Below, piece by piece: positions 1-5,164 of a stretch of 6,815 nt of DNA. The translations under genes and the position numbers were made by a program. Numbering within the stretch: the stretch's first letter is position 1; the number at the start of each line of letters is the position of its first letter. The notes under the pieces were generated by a model. The model saw only the letters and a list, made by a program, of their open reading frames with translations. It did not search any database and was not told the DNA's origin. The stretch covers positions 1-6,815 of the forward strand of contig DEPS01000088.1 in NCBI GenBank assembly GCA_002358875.1. The letters are read 5' to 3'. This DNA comes from Lachnospiraceae bacterium UBA3386 (GTDB lineage: Bacteria; Bacillota; Clostridia; Lachnospirales; Lachnospiraceae).

Positions 1-96
1 CTGAGCGTCAAGAAGGACCGCTATACTCATACGACCGAATCCCGCACAAAGATCCAGGACGCCCAGCCTAAAGGAGGCGGCGCTCCGAAGAGTTGA
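1..96 (+). CDS. C-terminal end of an unrecognised protein (partial)
   Basis: Frame 1 is open from the window edge to a TGA at 94-96, giving 31 residues that end in GGGAPKS. The tail is very hydrophilic and rich in Lys, Arg, Thr and Ser (KKDRYTHTTESRTK), with a Gly-rich stretch near the end. There is no membrane anchor and no LPXTG motif, so it does not look like the end of another pilin. I do not recognise the family. A second frame is also open across this stretch, so the call rests on position and composition only. No clear terminator follows it, so transcription could continue into the leader of the pilin gene. Confidence 0.4.
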   Translation: MSVKKDRYTHTTESRTKIQDAQPKGGGAPKS

Positions 97-222
97 GACT
101 GCTGCAGCGAATACATTCATCCGTCATACTTTTTTGAGCTTGTCAGTGATCTGAAAATATGGCAGTGTGCAGCAAAAAACAGAGGAACATTGTCACAGAA
201 AATGGACGAAATAACCTTTTTT

Positions 223-256
223 TTGACGGTTAGCGTGACGTTAATATCTTTATAAT
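223..256 (+). promoter_or_regulatory. Possible promoter upstream of the pilin leader
   Basis: TTGACG at 223-228 and a perfect TATAAT at 251-256 are the best -35 and -10 like boxes in the region, but they are 22 bases apart, too far for a standard vegetative sigma factor. TATCTT at 245-250 would give a 16-base spacer but is a weaker -10. The AT-rich repeat TAATATC overlaps the boxes and could be a regulator site. The call is weak. Confidence 0.3.
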
Positions 257-380
257 ATCATTATCGTTAATGTATTGGAGGTTATTCTGACTTCTGCGCA
301 TTCCTGTCTGCTATCTGGATATGCGCCGGGGAAGAAGAAACTATCTGATCTGCAGCCGCGAATAAAGGAGGGAAAATAAA

Positions 381-485
381 ATGATTACCTCTTTATATGT
401 TCGTAGGTCGGGGGGATGGGTTCCTCCGATACGTGCCGATTCGGTGTACGGCTTCAAAAAATATGCACCAGGAAAGGAGGTTTGA
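381..485 (+). CDS. Possible 34-residue leader peptide
   Basis: An ATG at 381 follows a near-ideal ribosome binding site (AAAGGAGGG at 365-372, spaced about 8 bases). The frame runs 34 codons to TGA at 483-485, starting MITSLYVRRSGGWVPP and ending APGKEV. There is no membrane segment and no recognised domain. The stop overlaps the start of a second ORF (TGATG), and a hairpin (409-428) lies within it. This could be a regulatory leader peptide, an unannotated small protein, or a chance ORF. The strength of the ribosome binding site is the main reason to list it. Confidence 0.3.
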   Translation: MITSLYVRRSGGWVPPIRADSVYGFKKYAPGKEV

Positions 486-511
486 TGATGGCCTCTGATC
501 TCGTTTTTTGA
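485..511 (+). CDS. Possible 8-residue peptide coupled to the preceding ORF
   Basis: ATG at 485-487 overlaps the TGA of the 34-codon ORF as TGATG and is preceded by AAAGGAGG at 473-480, an ideal Shine-Dalgarno sequence. The frame encodes MMASDLVF and ends at TGA 509-511. It is too short to judge by coding content. The stop-start overlap plus a strong ribosome binding site is the only support, and it may be a degenerate start region instead. Confidence 0.18.
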   Translation: MMASDLVF

Positions 512-598
512 GACTCGCAGAAATGTCTTTTTAAGGGGACCGCTTTCTGCGGATCAGAATCAGGTGCCGGTTTTTTGAAAACGATATACATGATAATG

Positions 599-616
599 GA
601 AAGCCCCAGGGCTTTC
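599..616 (+). promoter_or_regulatory. Perfect hairpin in the pilin leader
   Basis: GAAAGCC (599-605) pairs perfectly with GGCTTTC (610-616) around the tetraloop CCAG. No T tract follows, so it is not a typical terminator. It would form in the 5' untranslated region about 80 bases before the pilin start. Confidence 0.45.
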
Positions 617-631
617 AGGAGATGTCTCAGG

Positions 632-670
632 CCGGGACAGGCATTATAAAAGCCAATGATGCCGGCCCGG
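632..670 (+). promoter_or_regulatory. Two-part stem-loop just upstream of the pilin ribosome binding site
   Basis: CCGGG (632-636) pairs with CCCGG (666-670), and inside it GGCAT (640-644) pairs with ATGCC (659-663). A small internal loop (ACA against GG) separates the two helices. The stem ends 15 bases before the pilin ribosome binding site (685-694), a position suited to protecting the message or modulating translation. The function is inferred from position only. Confidence 0.35.
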
Positions 671-698
671 GCGAAAATCAGACAGAAAGGAAGGATTT

Positions 699-2384
699 AT
701 GAAAAAGGTTAAAAAATTGATGGCCTTGGTCATCGCTCTGGCTATGGTGCTGGGGATGATGGGGATGACCGTGCTGGCGGATGAGGAATCCGGAACACCG
801 GCGCAGTCAACACCTGCCTCGAAAACCATTACGATCAAAGGGCTCGCTGAAGGTGATGTTGTAAAGTATTATAAGGTCATCAAATGGACCGATTCCGGCT
901 GGGAATTTGAGGAGCCTTTTGCAACTGCATTAACCGCTGACGAGAAAAAAGAAATCACCGGATATGCCGAAAACGGCAGTGTCGTACTGGGCAAGATTAC
1001 GGATAATACTGCTACGAAAATGGGAGGAGCTTCTGCACAAGCAACAGCAATCGTAACAGGAGGAAATACAGTTGACGACAGTGCAGAATGGTCAAAGAGT
1101 GATCAGGATCCGGGTCTCTACATGGCGCTCATTACTTCCGGTACACAGATGGCAGTATACAATCCCGTTTTTGTTGCTGTCCAGGCGGATAATGCAGGCG
1201 GCGAGGTTGTTATCCCCTTGAGTTACGCTGATAGCGGCACAGCGAAAAAGTCCGATATTACTGTTGATAAAAAAGCAAAGGATCACGACGACCAGACGGC
1301 TGAATGGGCGGAAGCCACGACCCAGGACGTTGGTGATATTATTGACTTCAAAGTTGATGTGACAGTACCGGCCTATCTTGAAAACTGGACAGATCCTGTT
1401 TTTACAGTGACTGATACTATCACAAGTGGTCTGACACTTGCCGTTAAGGATGGTGAGGGCGATGCGGCTCTTACAGATATTACTGTAAAGGCTGGCGATG
1501 TTGCGTTATTAAATGAAACGGACTATACTGTTTTAAAGAGTGCAACAGGTTATACCATTACATTTACGGGTGCTTACCTGAAAGGCCGCACAGCAGCTAC
1601 TAGTGTTACAATAGAGTATCAGGCAAAGATCACTGCAGAAGCGAAGAACGTCAACCCTGAGACGAATACAGTCAAGATTGAGTATTCCCGTAATCCCGGA
1701 GACGCTTCAGATCATGGGACAAAGGAAGACAAGACAACTCACTACACCTTCTCAATTGACGCGGGTCTGTTTGGAAATGAAACCTATGAGACCAGTGAAC
1801 TTGTCAAGGTGGGTGTTGACGCTGCAGGAAATCCTGTGAATGAAGAAAAAACGTACAGCAACACCACGAAGCATCATCCTCTTGAGGGCGCTGAATTCAA
1901 ACTTTACACGGATGAGGATTGCACAACTCCTTATATAAACAGTAAGATTACCGCGAATACCGTATTTACCTCTAGTGATACTGGTAAGCTGAACATCACT
2001 GGACTGGACGAAGGTACCTATTATCTTAAGGAAACAAAAGCGGCTACCGGTTTCATGCTCCTGACGAATGCTGTTAAGTTCGAGATCGAAGCTGAGTATA
2101 AACCTGTCGCGGCAACAGAAACCTGTAATGCATATGAGGAACTTGATTATTATACCGTAAAGGTTAATGGCACTGAAGTTACATCTACCTATAAGATGGA
2201 TAATGGAACAATCAAGATTGAAAATGAGGTGGCAGGCGATAATACCTATGAGATTAAGAATACACAGGGTACTTCCCTTCCCAGCACCGGTGGTATCGGT
2301 ACCACGATCTTCTACGTGGTTGGTGCTATCCTCGTGATCGGCGCTGGTGTTGTCCTTGTTACCAAGAGGCGCATGAACCAGTAA
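699..2384 (+). CDS. LPXTG-anchored fimbrial (pilin) protein, SpaA/isopeptide-domain type
   Basis: A complete surface protein of 561 residues. A basic, hydrophobic signal peptide (1-27) ends VLA before DEE, a typical signal peptidase I site. A middle domain (about 186-335) matches the isopeptide-forming fimbrial domain: it starts ITVDKKAKD, has FTVTDTITSGLTL near 235-247 and ends VKIEYSRNP, so Lys191 or Lys192 and Asn332 are the likely intramolecular bond partners. A CnaB/SpaA domain follows (about 365-522) with LEGAEFKLYTD and an E-box YYLKETKAATGF, Glu445. The C terminus has LPSTG at 527-531, a membrane helix (about 534-555) and the tail KRRMNQ, the sorting signal that sortase cleaves. Length and layout fit a Gram-positive pilus backbone subunit, although an accessory pilin or adhesin is possible. 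A GAAAGGAAGG ribosome binding site at 685-694 supports this start. No sortase gene is in the window, so it must be provided elsewhere. Confidence 0.93.
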   Translation: MKKVKKLMALVIALAMVLGMMGMTVLADEESGTPAQSTPASKTITIKGLAEGDVVKYYKVIKWTDSGWEFEEPFATALTADEKKEITGYAENGSVVLGKITDNTATKMGGASAQATAIVTGGNTVDDSAEWSKSDQDPGLYMALITSGTQMAVYNPVFVAVQADNAGGEVVIPLSYADSGTAKKSDITVDKKAKDHDDQTAEWAEATTQDVGDIIDFKVDVTVPAYLENWTDPVFTVTDTITSGLTLAVKDGEGDAALTDITVKAGDVALLNETDYTVLKSATGYTITFTGAYLKGRTAATSVTIEYQAKITAEAKNVNPETNTVKIEYSRNPGDASDHGTKEDKTTHYTFSIDAGLFGNETYETSELVKVGVDAAGNPVNEEKTYSNTTKHHPLEGAEFKLYTDEDCTTPYINSKITANTVFTSSDTGKLNITGLDEGTYYLKETKAATGFMLLTNAVKFEIEAEYKPVAATETCNAYEELDYYTVKVNGTEVTSTYKMDNGTIKIENEVAGDNTYEIKNTQGTSLPSTGGIGTTIFYVVGAILVIGAGVVLVTKRRMNQ

Positions 2385-2661
2385 TCAAAAAGTAGCGATT
2401 AGCAGCAGTCCGAGGTTAAATAATTATTTTGGGAGGCTGTGTCATCGCATAAAGTATTAGAATAATACAAATCAACAAAAACGGCCGGAGTGCCGGAAGC
2501 AGAGATCTGCTGCCGGCACTCCGGTTTTTTGTTTACAGGAGGCTCCCGCAGGATCAGTCGGAAGCTGACGGCCTGGTCCCCTGACCGTCGTGATTTCAAT
2601 TTCGGCGGAGTTGGTATATGCGGAGCCATCATTAAAGACATACCGAAAAGTCTATGTTTAT
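2385..2661. other. Intergenic stretch between the pilin gene and the insertion element
   Basis: I see no convincing gene here. It holds a small AT-rich hairpin (GTATTA 2454-2459 with TAATAC 2463-2468), the strong terminator at 2485-2530, and about 130 bases up to the element. A minus-strand frame at about 2651-2531 reads RYVFNDGSAYTNSAEIEI, which vaguely resembles an Ig-like domain end, but it has no start and runs through the terminator hairpin. Together with the non-coding left end of the element, the gene-free interval extends to 2837. Confidence 0.5.
2485..2530 (+). terminator. Strong rho-independent terminator after the pilin gene
   Basis: CCGGAGTGCCGG (2485-2496) pairs perfectly with CCGGCACTCCGG (2513-2524). 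The helix continues through AGCAGA/TCTGCT (2498-2503 with 2506-2511) after a single A-G mismatch, and TTTTTT follows at 2525-2530. An A run (2476-2481) precedes the stem, so it could also stop transcripts from the other strand. Confidence 0.92.
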
Positions 2662-2677
2662 CAGGGTTGTTTCACGA
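2662..2677 (+). repeat. Left terminal inverted repeat of the insertion element
   Basis: CAGGGTTGTTTCACGA is the exact reverse complement of 4858-4873. Identity stops immediately inside (ATAA on the left against GCGC on the right), which fixes the repeat at 16 bp. It would be the transposase binding and cleavage site. Confidence 0.92.
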
Positions 2678-2722
2678 ATAAAACAGCAGACTTTTGAAAA
2701 CGCCGTTATTACGGGGATTCAT

Positions 2723-2770
2723 GAGGGTTATACGCGCTATACAGATGTGCGTATAACCCTCGCTTTTTTT
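2723..2770 (+). terminator. Terminator inside the left end of the element
   Basis: GAGGGTTATACGC (2723-2735) pairs perfectly over 13 bp with GCGTATAACCCTC (2749-2761) around a 13-base loop, and a run of seven T follows at 2764-2770. It lies between the left terminal repeat and the element's own genes, so it would stop transcripts entering from outside, a common way to limit transposase expression from neighbouring promoters. Confidence 0.88.
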
Positions 2771-2780
2771 GCTCTGTAGA

Positions 2781-2821
2781 GGTATAATACCCTTAATAGT
2801 ATAGGTATAGTATACCTATAC
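2781..2821 (+). promoter_or_regulatory. Promoter and operator-like palindrome of the element
   Basis: GGTATAATACC (2781-2791) is itself an inverted repeat and contains a perfect -10 box TATAAT (2783-2788). No good -35 box lies 16-18 bases upstream, where the preceding T tract sits. Eight bases further on, GTATAGGTATA (2799-2809) and TATACCTATAC (2811-2821) form a perfect 11-bp inverted repeat around one G, ending three bases before the ribosome binding site AAAGGAGG (2824-2831). It could be a repressor operator or an RNA hairpin shielding the ribosome binding site; the sequence alone cannot decide. Confidence 0.55.
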
Positions 2822-2837
2822 GGAAAGGAGGAAAGTT

Positions 2838-3428
2838 ATGCCGAAAACAGAGAAAAAGTATCCGGAGTGGGTCCAGAAACAGAGGAAAACCGGTACGACA
2901 GTCAAGGAGAAAGGCGGAAAATACTACCTATACAAGCGCACGTCCCGCCGCGTGCCAGGCAAGAAATACCCGCAGCCCGTGGACACATATATAGGGGTGA
3001 TAACGCCGGAAGGCGTCATCGAAAGCAACAGGAGGAAGGTCACTGTCACAGACATAGAAGTGCTGGAATACGGATTCTCGGAATCCGTGATCCAGCTGTG
3101 CCCTGAGGACTGGAAGAAGGCTGTCGGGGAGGACTGGGAGGAATTCCTGTGGACAATAATCACGGAGTATTCTCCGGGATCCTTCCTGCGGAAGGAAAAA
3201 AACATCCGAAAAAAGGAGGATTTCCGCCACAACTTCGGAGCCCAGGTCGCGTCGCTGAGCAGGCGCATGAAAGCCGAATCGGGGACAGACCTCAACGAGC
3301 TGATGAGGTTAAAGGATATTTACCTGGTCTGCCTCGATAAAGGGCCGGTGGTCTCCCGGGTCTCCCGGGTCTCCCGGGAACAAAGGGAATTCATGGAAAA
3401 GCACGGGATCAGGCTGGAGGGAAGCTGA
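2838..3428 (+). CDS. Accessory protein of the insertion element (196 residues, function unknown)
   Basis: Starts at ATG 2838, six bases after an ideal AAAGGAGG. The protein is very basic at its N terminus (KKYPEWVQKQRKTGTTVKEK), followed by KYYLYKRTSRRVPGKKYPQPVDTYIG at about 28-53 and ITPEGVI. That pattern of YLYK, a basic strip, then YIG and a turn resembles the N-terminal domain of some other clostridial transposases (IS1634-like), where it is thought to aid DNA binding. This comparison is from memory. The middle (about 68-115) continues with VTVTDIEVLEYGF and a Trp-rich stretch. Near the C terminus three VSR repeats (172-180) come from a 9-bp tandem repeat. No catalytic DDE residues are seen. 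Because it lies inside the terminal repeats and directly before the transposase, it is probably a transposition helper, DNA-binding partner or regulator. It could instead be the N-terminal part of a frameshifted fusion with the transposase. Confidence 0.75.
   Translation: MPKTEKKYPEWVQKQRKTGTTVKEKGGKYYLYKRTSRRVPGKKYPQPVDTYIGVITPEGVIESNRRKVTVTDIEVLEYGFSESVIQLCPEDWKKAVGEDWEEFLWTIITEYSPGSFLRKEKNIRKKEDFRHNFGAQVASLSRRMKAESGTDLNELMRLKDIYLVCLDKGPVVSRVSRVSREQREFMEKHGIRLEGS
3351..3377 (+). repeat. Three tandem copies of a 9-bp unit
   Basis: GTCTCCCGG occurs three times in a row at 3351-3359, 3360-3368 and 3369-3377. Being a multiple of three, it adds VSR triplets to the accessory protein without changing its frame. 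Copy number could vary by slippage. Confidence 0.9.
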
Positions 3429-3462
3429 GGCTGAATTCCGTACCAGGCCGCTCATCGAATAC

Positions 3463-4683
3463 ATGCGCCAGATCCCTGACCCTAGATGTGCAAGGAAGAC
3501 GAAGCATGACTGCCCGGAAGTGCTGACATGCCTGGTCATGGGATACCTTGCGGGGCGCACCACGGTCCGCCGGAGCCTGAAATGGTGCAGGAAGCACCTG
3601 GAGTGGCTGCGGAAAAGCATGCCCCTTGAAAACGGGATCGCTTCCGTGCCGACGGCGTGCAGGATCCTGTCGGGCATAGACGAGGAACTGTTTGCCTTTA
3701 CGTTCATTGAATGGATAGGGTCGATAGTGAGCACGAGGGGGATACACCTGGCAATTGACGGGAAGGCCCTGCGGGCAGCGGCGAACAAGGTGAAGGACTG
3801 CAGGACGCCGATGGTCCTGAACGCGCTCGACACGGCGACAGGCCTCGTCCTTGCCCAGATGCCGGTCGAGAAGAAGGACTGTGAGATCACGGCGATCCCG
3901 GAGCTGCTGAAGCTCCTGGACATCACGGAAAGCGTCGTCACGACGGACGCCATCGGCACGCAGACCTCGATCATGGAGCAGATCGTCGGGCAGGGAGGAA
4001 GCTTTGTCCTTGTCGTTAAAAAGAACCAGCCGGAAGCATACGGCGAAATCATGGAACACTTTGACGGGATAAAAAAAGGAAGGGAAGAAGGGAAAAAGGC
4101 GCCTCAGGGCTATGAGAAGGTGACCATGTCAGAGGTAAACCGGGACAGGCACGAATACCGGACCTATGAGGCGGACGGAGACTGCACCTGCATCAGCAGG
4201 TTCAGAGAAGAATGGGGGTTCCTGAAGACTGTGGGGAGGGCAAGGCAGGTGAGGATCCCGCTTGAAAGGGATCCTGAAGGGAACGACGTCACTCCGGGGG
4301 AGGCTGAGTTCCTGAGGAATGGCTCTCGAAGGAAGCCTCTGCCGTCAAAAGGCGACAGCGAAAAGAACGATGTGCAGGTCGTAGGGATCATATCAGACAG
4401 GAAGATGGGGGCAGAGGAACTGGGAGGCTACAAAAGGAGGCATTGGGCGATAGAGAACACACTCCACCATGTGCTCGACGAAAGCTTCCGCGAAGACAGG
4501 TCACCTGCAAAGAAATCAAAGAACAATCTGGCTCTGATAAGGAAATTCGCCTACAATATCCTGAGAATCGCCATGCTTCATAAAGCCTGCAGCCAGGTTA
4601 TGACGGAAGCAATGGATGACTTCTGCGATGACCTGTACCTGATGGAAAGGTATGTCTTCGGCGGAATCGTCAGTTTTTACTGA
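3463..4683 (+). CDS. ISAs1-family DDE transposase
   Basis: A 406-residue transposase that cuts and rejoins the element ends. The N terminus has the family mark IPDPR (4-8) followed by the helical DDE_Tnp_1-associated region. The catalytic triad is visible: Asp99 in HLAIDGKALR, Asp162 in TTDAIGTQ, and Glu331 in HWAIENTLHHVLDESFRED. EKKDCEITAIPELL (136-149) is also typical, as is the late segment NNLALIRKFAYNILR. The region around 265-302 looks longer than in common members. ATG 3463 is the first standard start, but no ribosome binding site precedes it closely. The frame is open upstream to 3313 and reads EFRTRPLIEY just before this ATG, which fits the family N terminus, so the native protein may begin earlier through frameshifting from the accessory ORF. 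The length is otherwise normal and no disruption is seen. Confidence 0.93.
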   Translation: MRQIPDPRCARKTKHDCPEVLTCLVMGYLAGRTTVRRSLKWCRKHLEWLRKSMPLENGIASVPTACRILSGIDEELFAFTFIEWIGSIVSTRGIHLAIDGKALRAAANKVKDCRTPMVLNALDTATGLVLAQMPVEKKDCEITAIPELLKLLDITESVVTTDAIGTQTSIMEQIVGQGGSFVLVVKKNQPEAYGEIMEHFDGIKKGREEGKKAPQGYEKVTMSEVNRDRHEYRTYEADGDCTCISRFREEWGFLKTVGRARQVRIPLERDPEGNDVTPGEAEFLRNGSRRKPLPSKGDSEKNDVQVVGIISDRKMGAEELGGYKRRHWAIENTLHHVLDESFREDRSPAKKSKNNLALIRKFAYNILRIAMLHKACSQVMTEAMDDFCDDLYLMERYVFGGIVSFY

Positions 4684-4694
4684 CATAATATGTG

Positions 4695-4748
4695 TGATAT
4701 GAGTATATCATTTTTTTGAATGCTTTAGGGCATTCCCGGGTGTTTTTT
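4695..4748 (+). terminator. Two tandem terminator-like hairpins after the transposase
   Basis: TGATAT (4695-4700) pairs with ATATCA (4705-4710) and is followed by seven T (4711-4717). Directly after, GAATGC (4718-4723) pairs with GCATTC (4730-4735), with TTTTTT at 4743-4748. The first stem is AT-rich and weak; the pair begins 12 bases after the transposase stop codon. Confidence 0.6.
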
Positions 4749-4758
4749 GCGCTTTTTT

Positions 4759-4787
4759 TTGACTGGCACTTTGTAGATCTGAATAAA
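4759..4787 (+). promoter_or_regulatory. Possible outward-facing promoter in the right end of the element
   Basis: TTGACT (4759-4764, five of six consensus bases) is 17 bases from AATAAA (4782-4787, four of six). It lies after the transposase terminators and points out of the element toward the HTH and restriction-modification genes. The -10 is weak, so this is only a candidate. Confidence 0.3.
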
Positions 4788-4830
4788 AGGCATGCGGGAG
4801 CGGAGCGGATGCATGGCTTCCTTCATTGAA

Positions 4831-4845
4831 GCGGGCGAAGCCCGC
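4831..4845 (+). repeat. GC-rich subterminal hairpin of the element
   Basis: GCGGGC (4831-4836) pairs perfectly with GCCCGC (4840-4845) around a GAA loop, 12 bases inside the right terminal repeat. No T tract follows. It may be a subterminal transposase site or reduce read-through; the left end has no matching copy. Confidence 0.5.
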
Positions 4846-4857
4846 CCGCCTTGGCGC

Positions 4858-4873
4858 TCGTGAAACAACCCTG
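4858..4873 (-). repeat. Right terminal inverted repeat of the insertion element
   Basis: TCGTGAAACAACCCTG is the exact reverse complement of the left end at 2662-2677. The bases that follow (CGGCACCT) do not repeat the left flank, so no target duplication is visible. Confidence 0.92.
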
Positions 4874-4891
4874 CGGCACCTCCGAAAGTCC

Positions 4892-4920
4892 TTGATATTA
4901 TGCGCTTTTGTGCATATAAT
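4892..4920 (+). promoter_or_regulatory. Promoter of the HTH and restriction-modification operon
   Basis: TTGATA (4892-4897) and a perfect TATAAT (4915-4920) are exactly 17 bases apart, a near-consensus vegetative promoter. It begins 18 bases beyond the element, so it belongs to the host locus and survived the insertion. Transcription would start near 4927, giving a leader of about 30 bases before the ATG at 4958. Confidence 0.82.
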
Positions 4921-4957
4921 ATTTATGGATTATTGTGCTCATTTTGAGGGATCATAC

Positions 4958-5164
4958 ATGGATTATATGACGATCAGAGAAGCAGCAGAAAAATGGAATC
5001 TCGGAATTCGCAGAGTGCAGTTTATGTGCGAAAGCGGAAGGCTTGACGGGGTAAAGCGATTCGGCCACGCCTGGGCAATTCCGGCGGATATGGATAAGCC
5101 TTCTGATGCTCGTGTAAAGCATGGGAAGTATATAAAGAAAAAGGACGGTGCAGACAATGACTGA
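4958..5164 (+). CDS. Small MerR/excisionase-like helix-turn-helix protein
   Basis: A 68-residue DNA-binding protein. Residues 5-13 (TIREAAEKW) form the first helix, about 16-27 (GIRRVQFMCESG) the recognition helix, and RLDGVKRFGHAWAIP (28-42) a wing, the usual layout of small HTH_17/MerR-like proteins. The C-terminal tail is basic (KHGKYIKKK). ATG 4958 is chosen because GAGGG (4946-4950) sits seven bases upstream and the promoter would start transcripts near 4927. The same frame is open back to 4826, but that part lies partly inside the insertion element and before the transcript start, so a 112-residue call would be wrong. The restriction-modification gene begins within its last codons, which implies co-transcription and translational coupling. 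It is plausibly the regulator of that enzyme, although this is inference; short HTH proteins of this type often sit beside defence genes. Confidence 0.85.
   Translation: MDYMTIREAAEKWNLGIRRVQFMCESGRLDGVKRFGHAWAIPADMDKPSDARVKHGKYIKKKDGADND

Larger units (their letters stand above)
97..698 (+). promoter_or_regulatory. Long structured region upstream of the pilin gene
   Basis: This 602-base stretch has no substantial gene. It holds a possible promoter near 223-256, a direct repeat TAATATC at 242-248 and 253-259 (11-base period), and several inverted repeats. A bulged hairpin pairs GCGCATTCC (296-304) with GGA-T-ATGCGC (317-326). Another pairs CGGGGGGA (409-416) with TTCCTCCG (421-428), including two G-U pairs. 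A third is at 599-616 and a fourth at 632-670. Two tiny ORFs with strong ribosome binding sites lie at 381-485 and 485-511. I do not recognise a known riboswitch class. A long regulated leader for a surface protein is a reasonable inference. Confidence 0.4.
2662..4873 (+). mobile_element. Complete ISAs1-family insertion sequence with an accessory ORF
   Basis: The element is bounded by perfect 16-bp inverted repeats, CAGGGTTGTTTCACGA at 2662-2677 and its exact complement at 4858-4873. It contains two plus-strand ORFs, an accessory protein (2838-3428) and a DDE transposase (3463-4683). From general knowledge, ISAs1-family elements commonly have ends starting CAGGG and are about 1.2-1.5 kb with one gene, so at 2,212 bp this one is long, the difference being the first ORF and its control region. 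The 8 bases outside the two ends (ATGTTTAT left, CGGCACCT right) do not match, so no target duplication is visible. Both ORFs and both ends are intact, so the element may be active. Its codon use is visibly richer in G and C at third positions than the pilin gene. Confidence 0.9.

Noticed and set aside
97..698. Known riboswitch (such as cyclic-di-GMP) in the pilin leader
   Set aside because: I could not find the conserved core motifs of a class I know, so only generic hairpins are reported.
2399..2641. A minus-strand ORF of 80 codons
   Set aside because: It runs straight through the terminator stem and its protein resembles nothing; it has no plausible ribosome binding site.
2490..2681. A plus-strand ORF of 63 codons downstream of the pilin gene
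   Set aside because: It starts inside the terminator hairpin, crosses the left terminal repeat of the insertion element and has no ribosome binding site.
2867..3340. Alternative-frame ORFs within the accessory gene on both strands
   Set aside because: They lack good ribosome binding sites and are shadows of the gene that starts behind an ideal one at 2838.
3309..4059. Two long minus-strand ORFs (about 216 and 247 codons) opposite the accessory and transposase genes
   Set aside because: They lie antisense to well-supported genes, show no domain and are expected by-products of GC-rich codon use.
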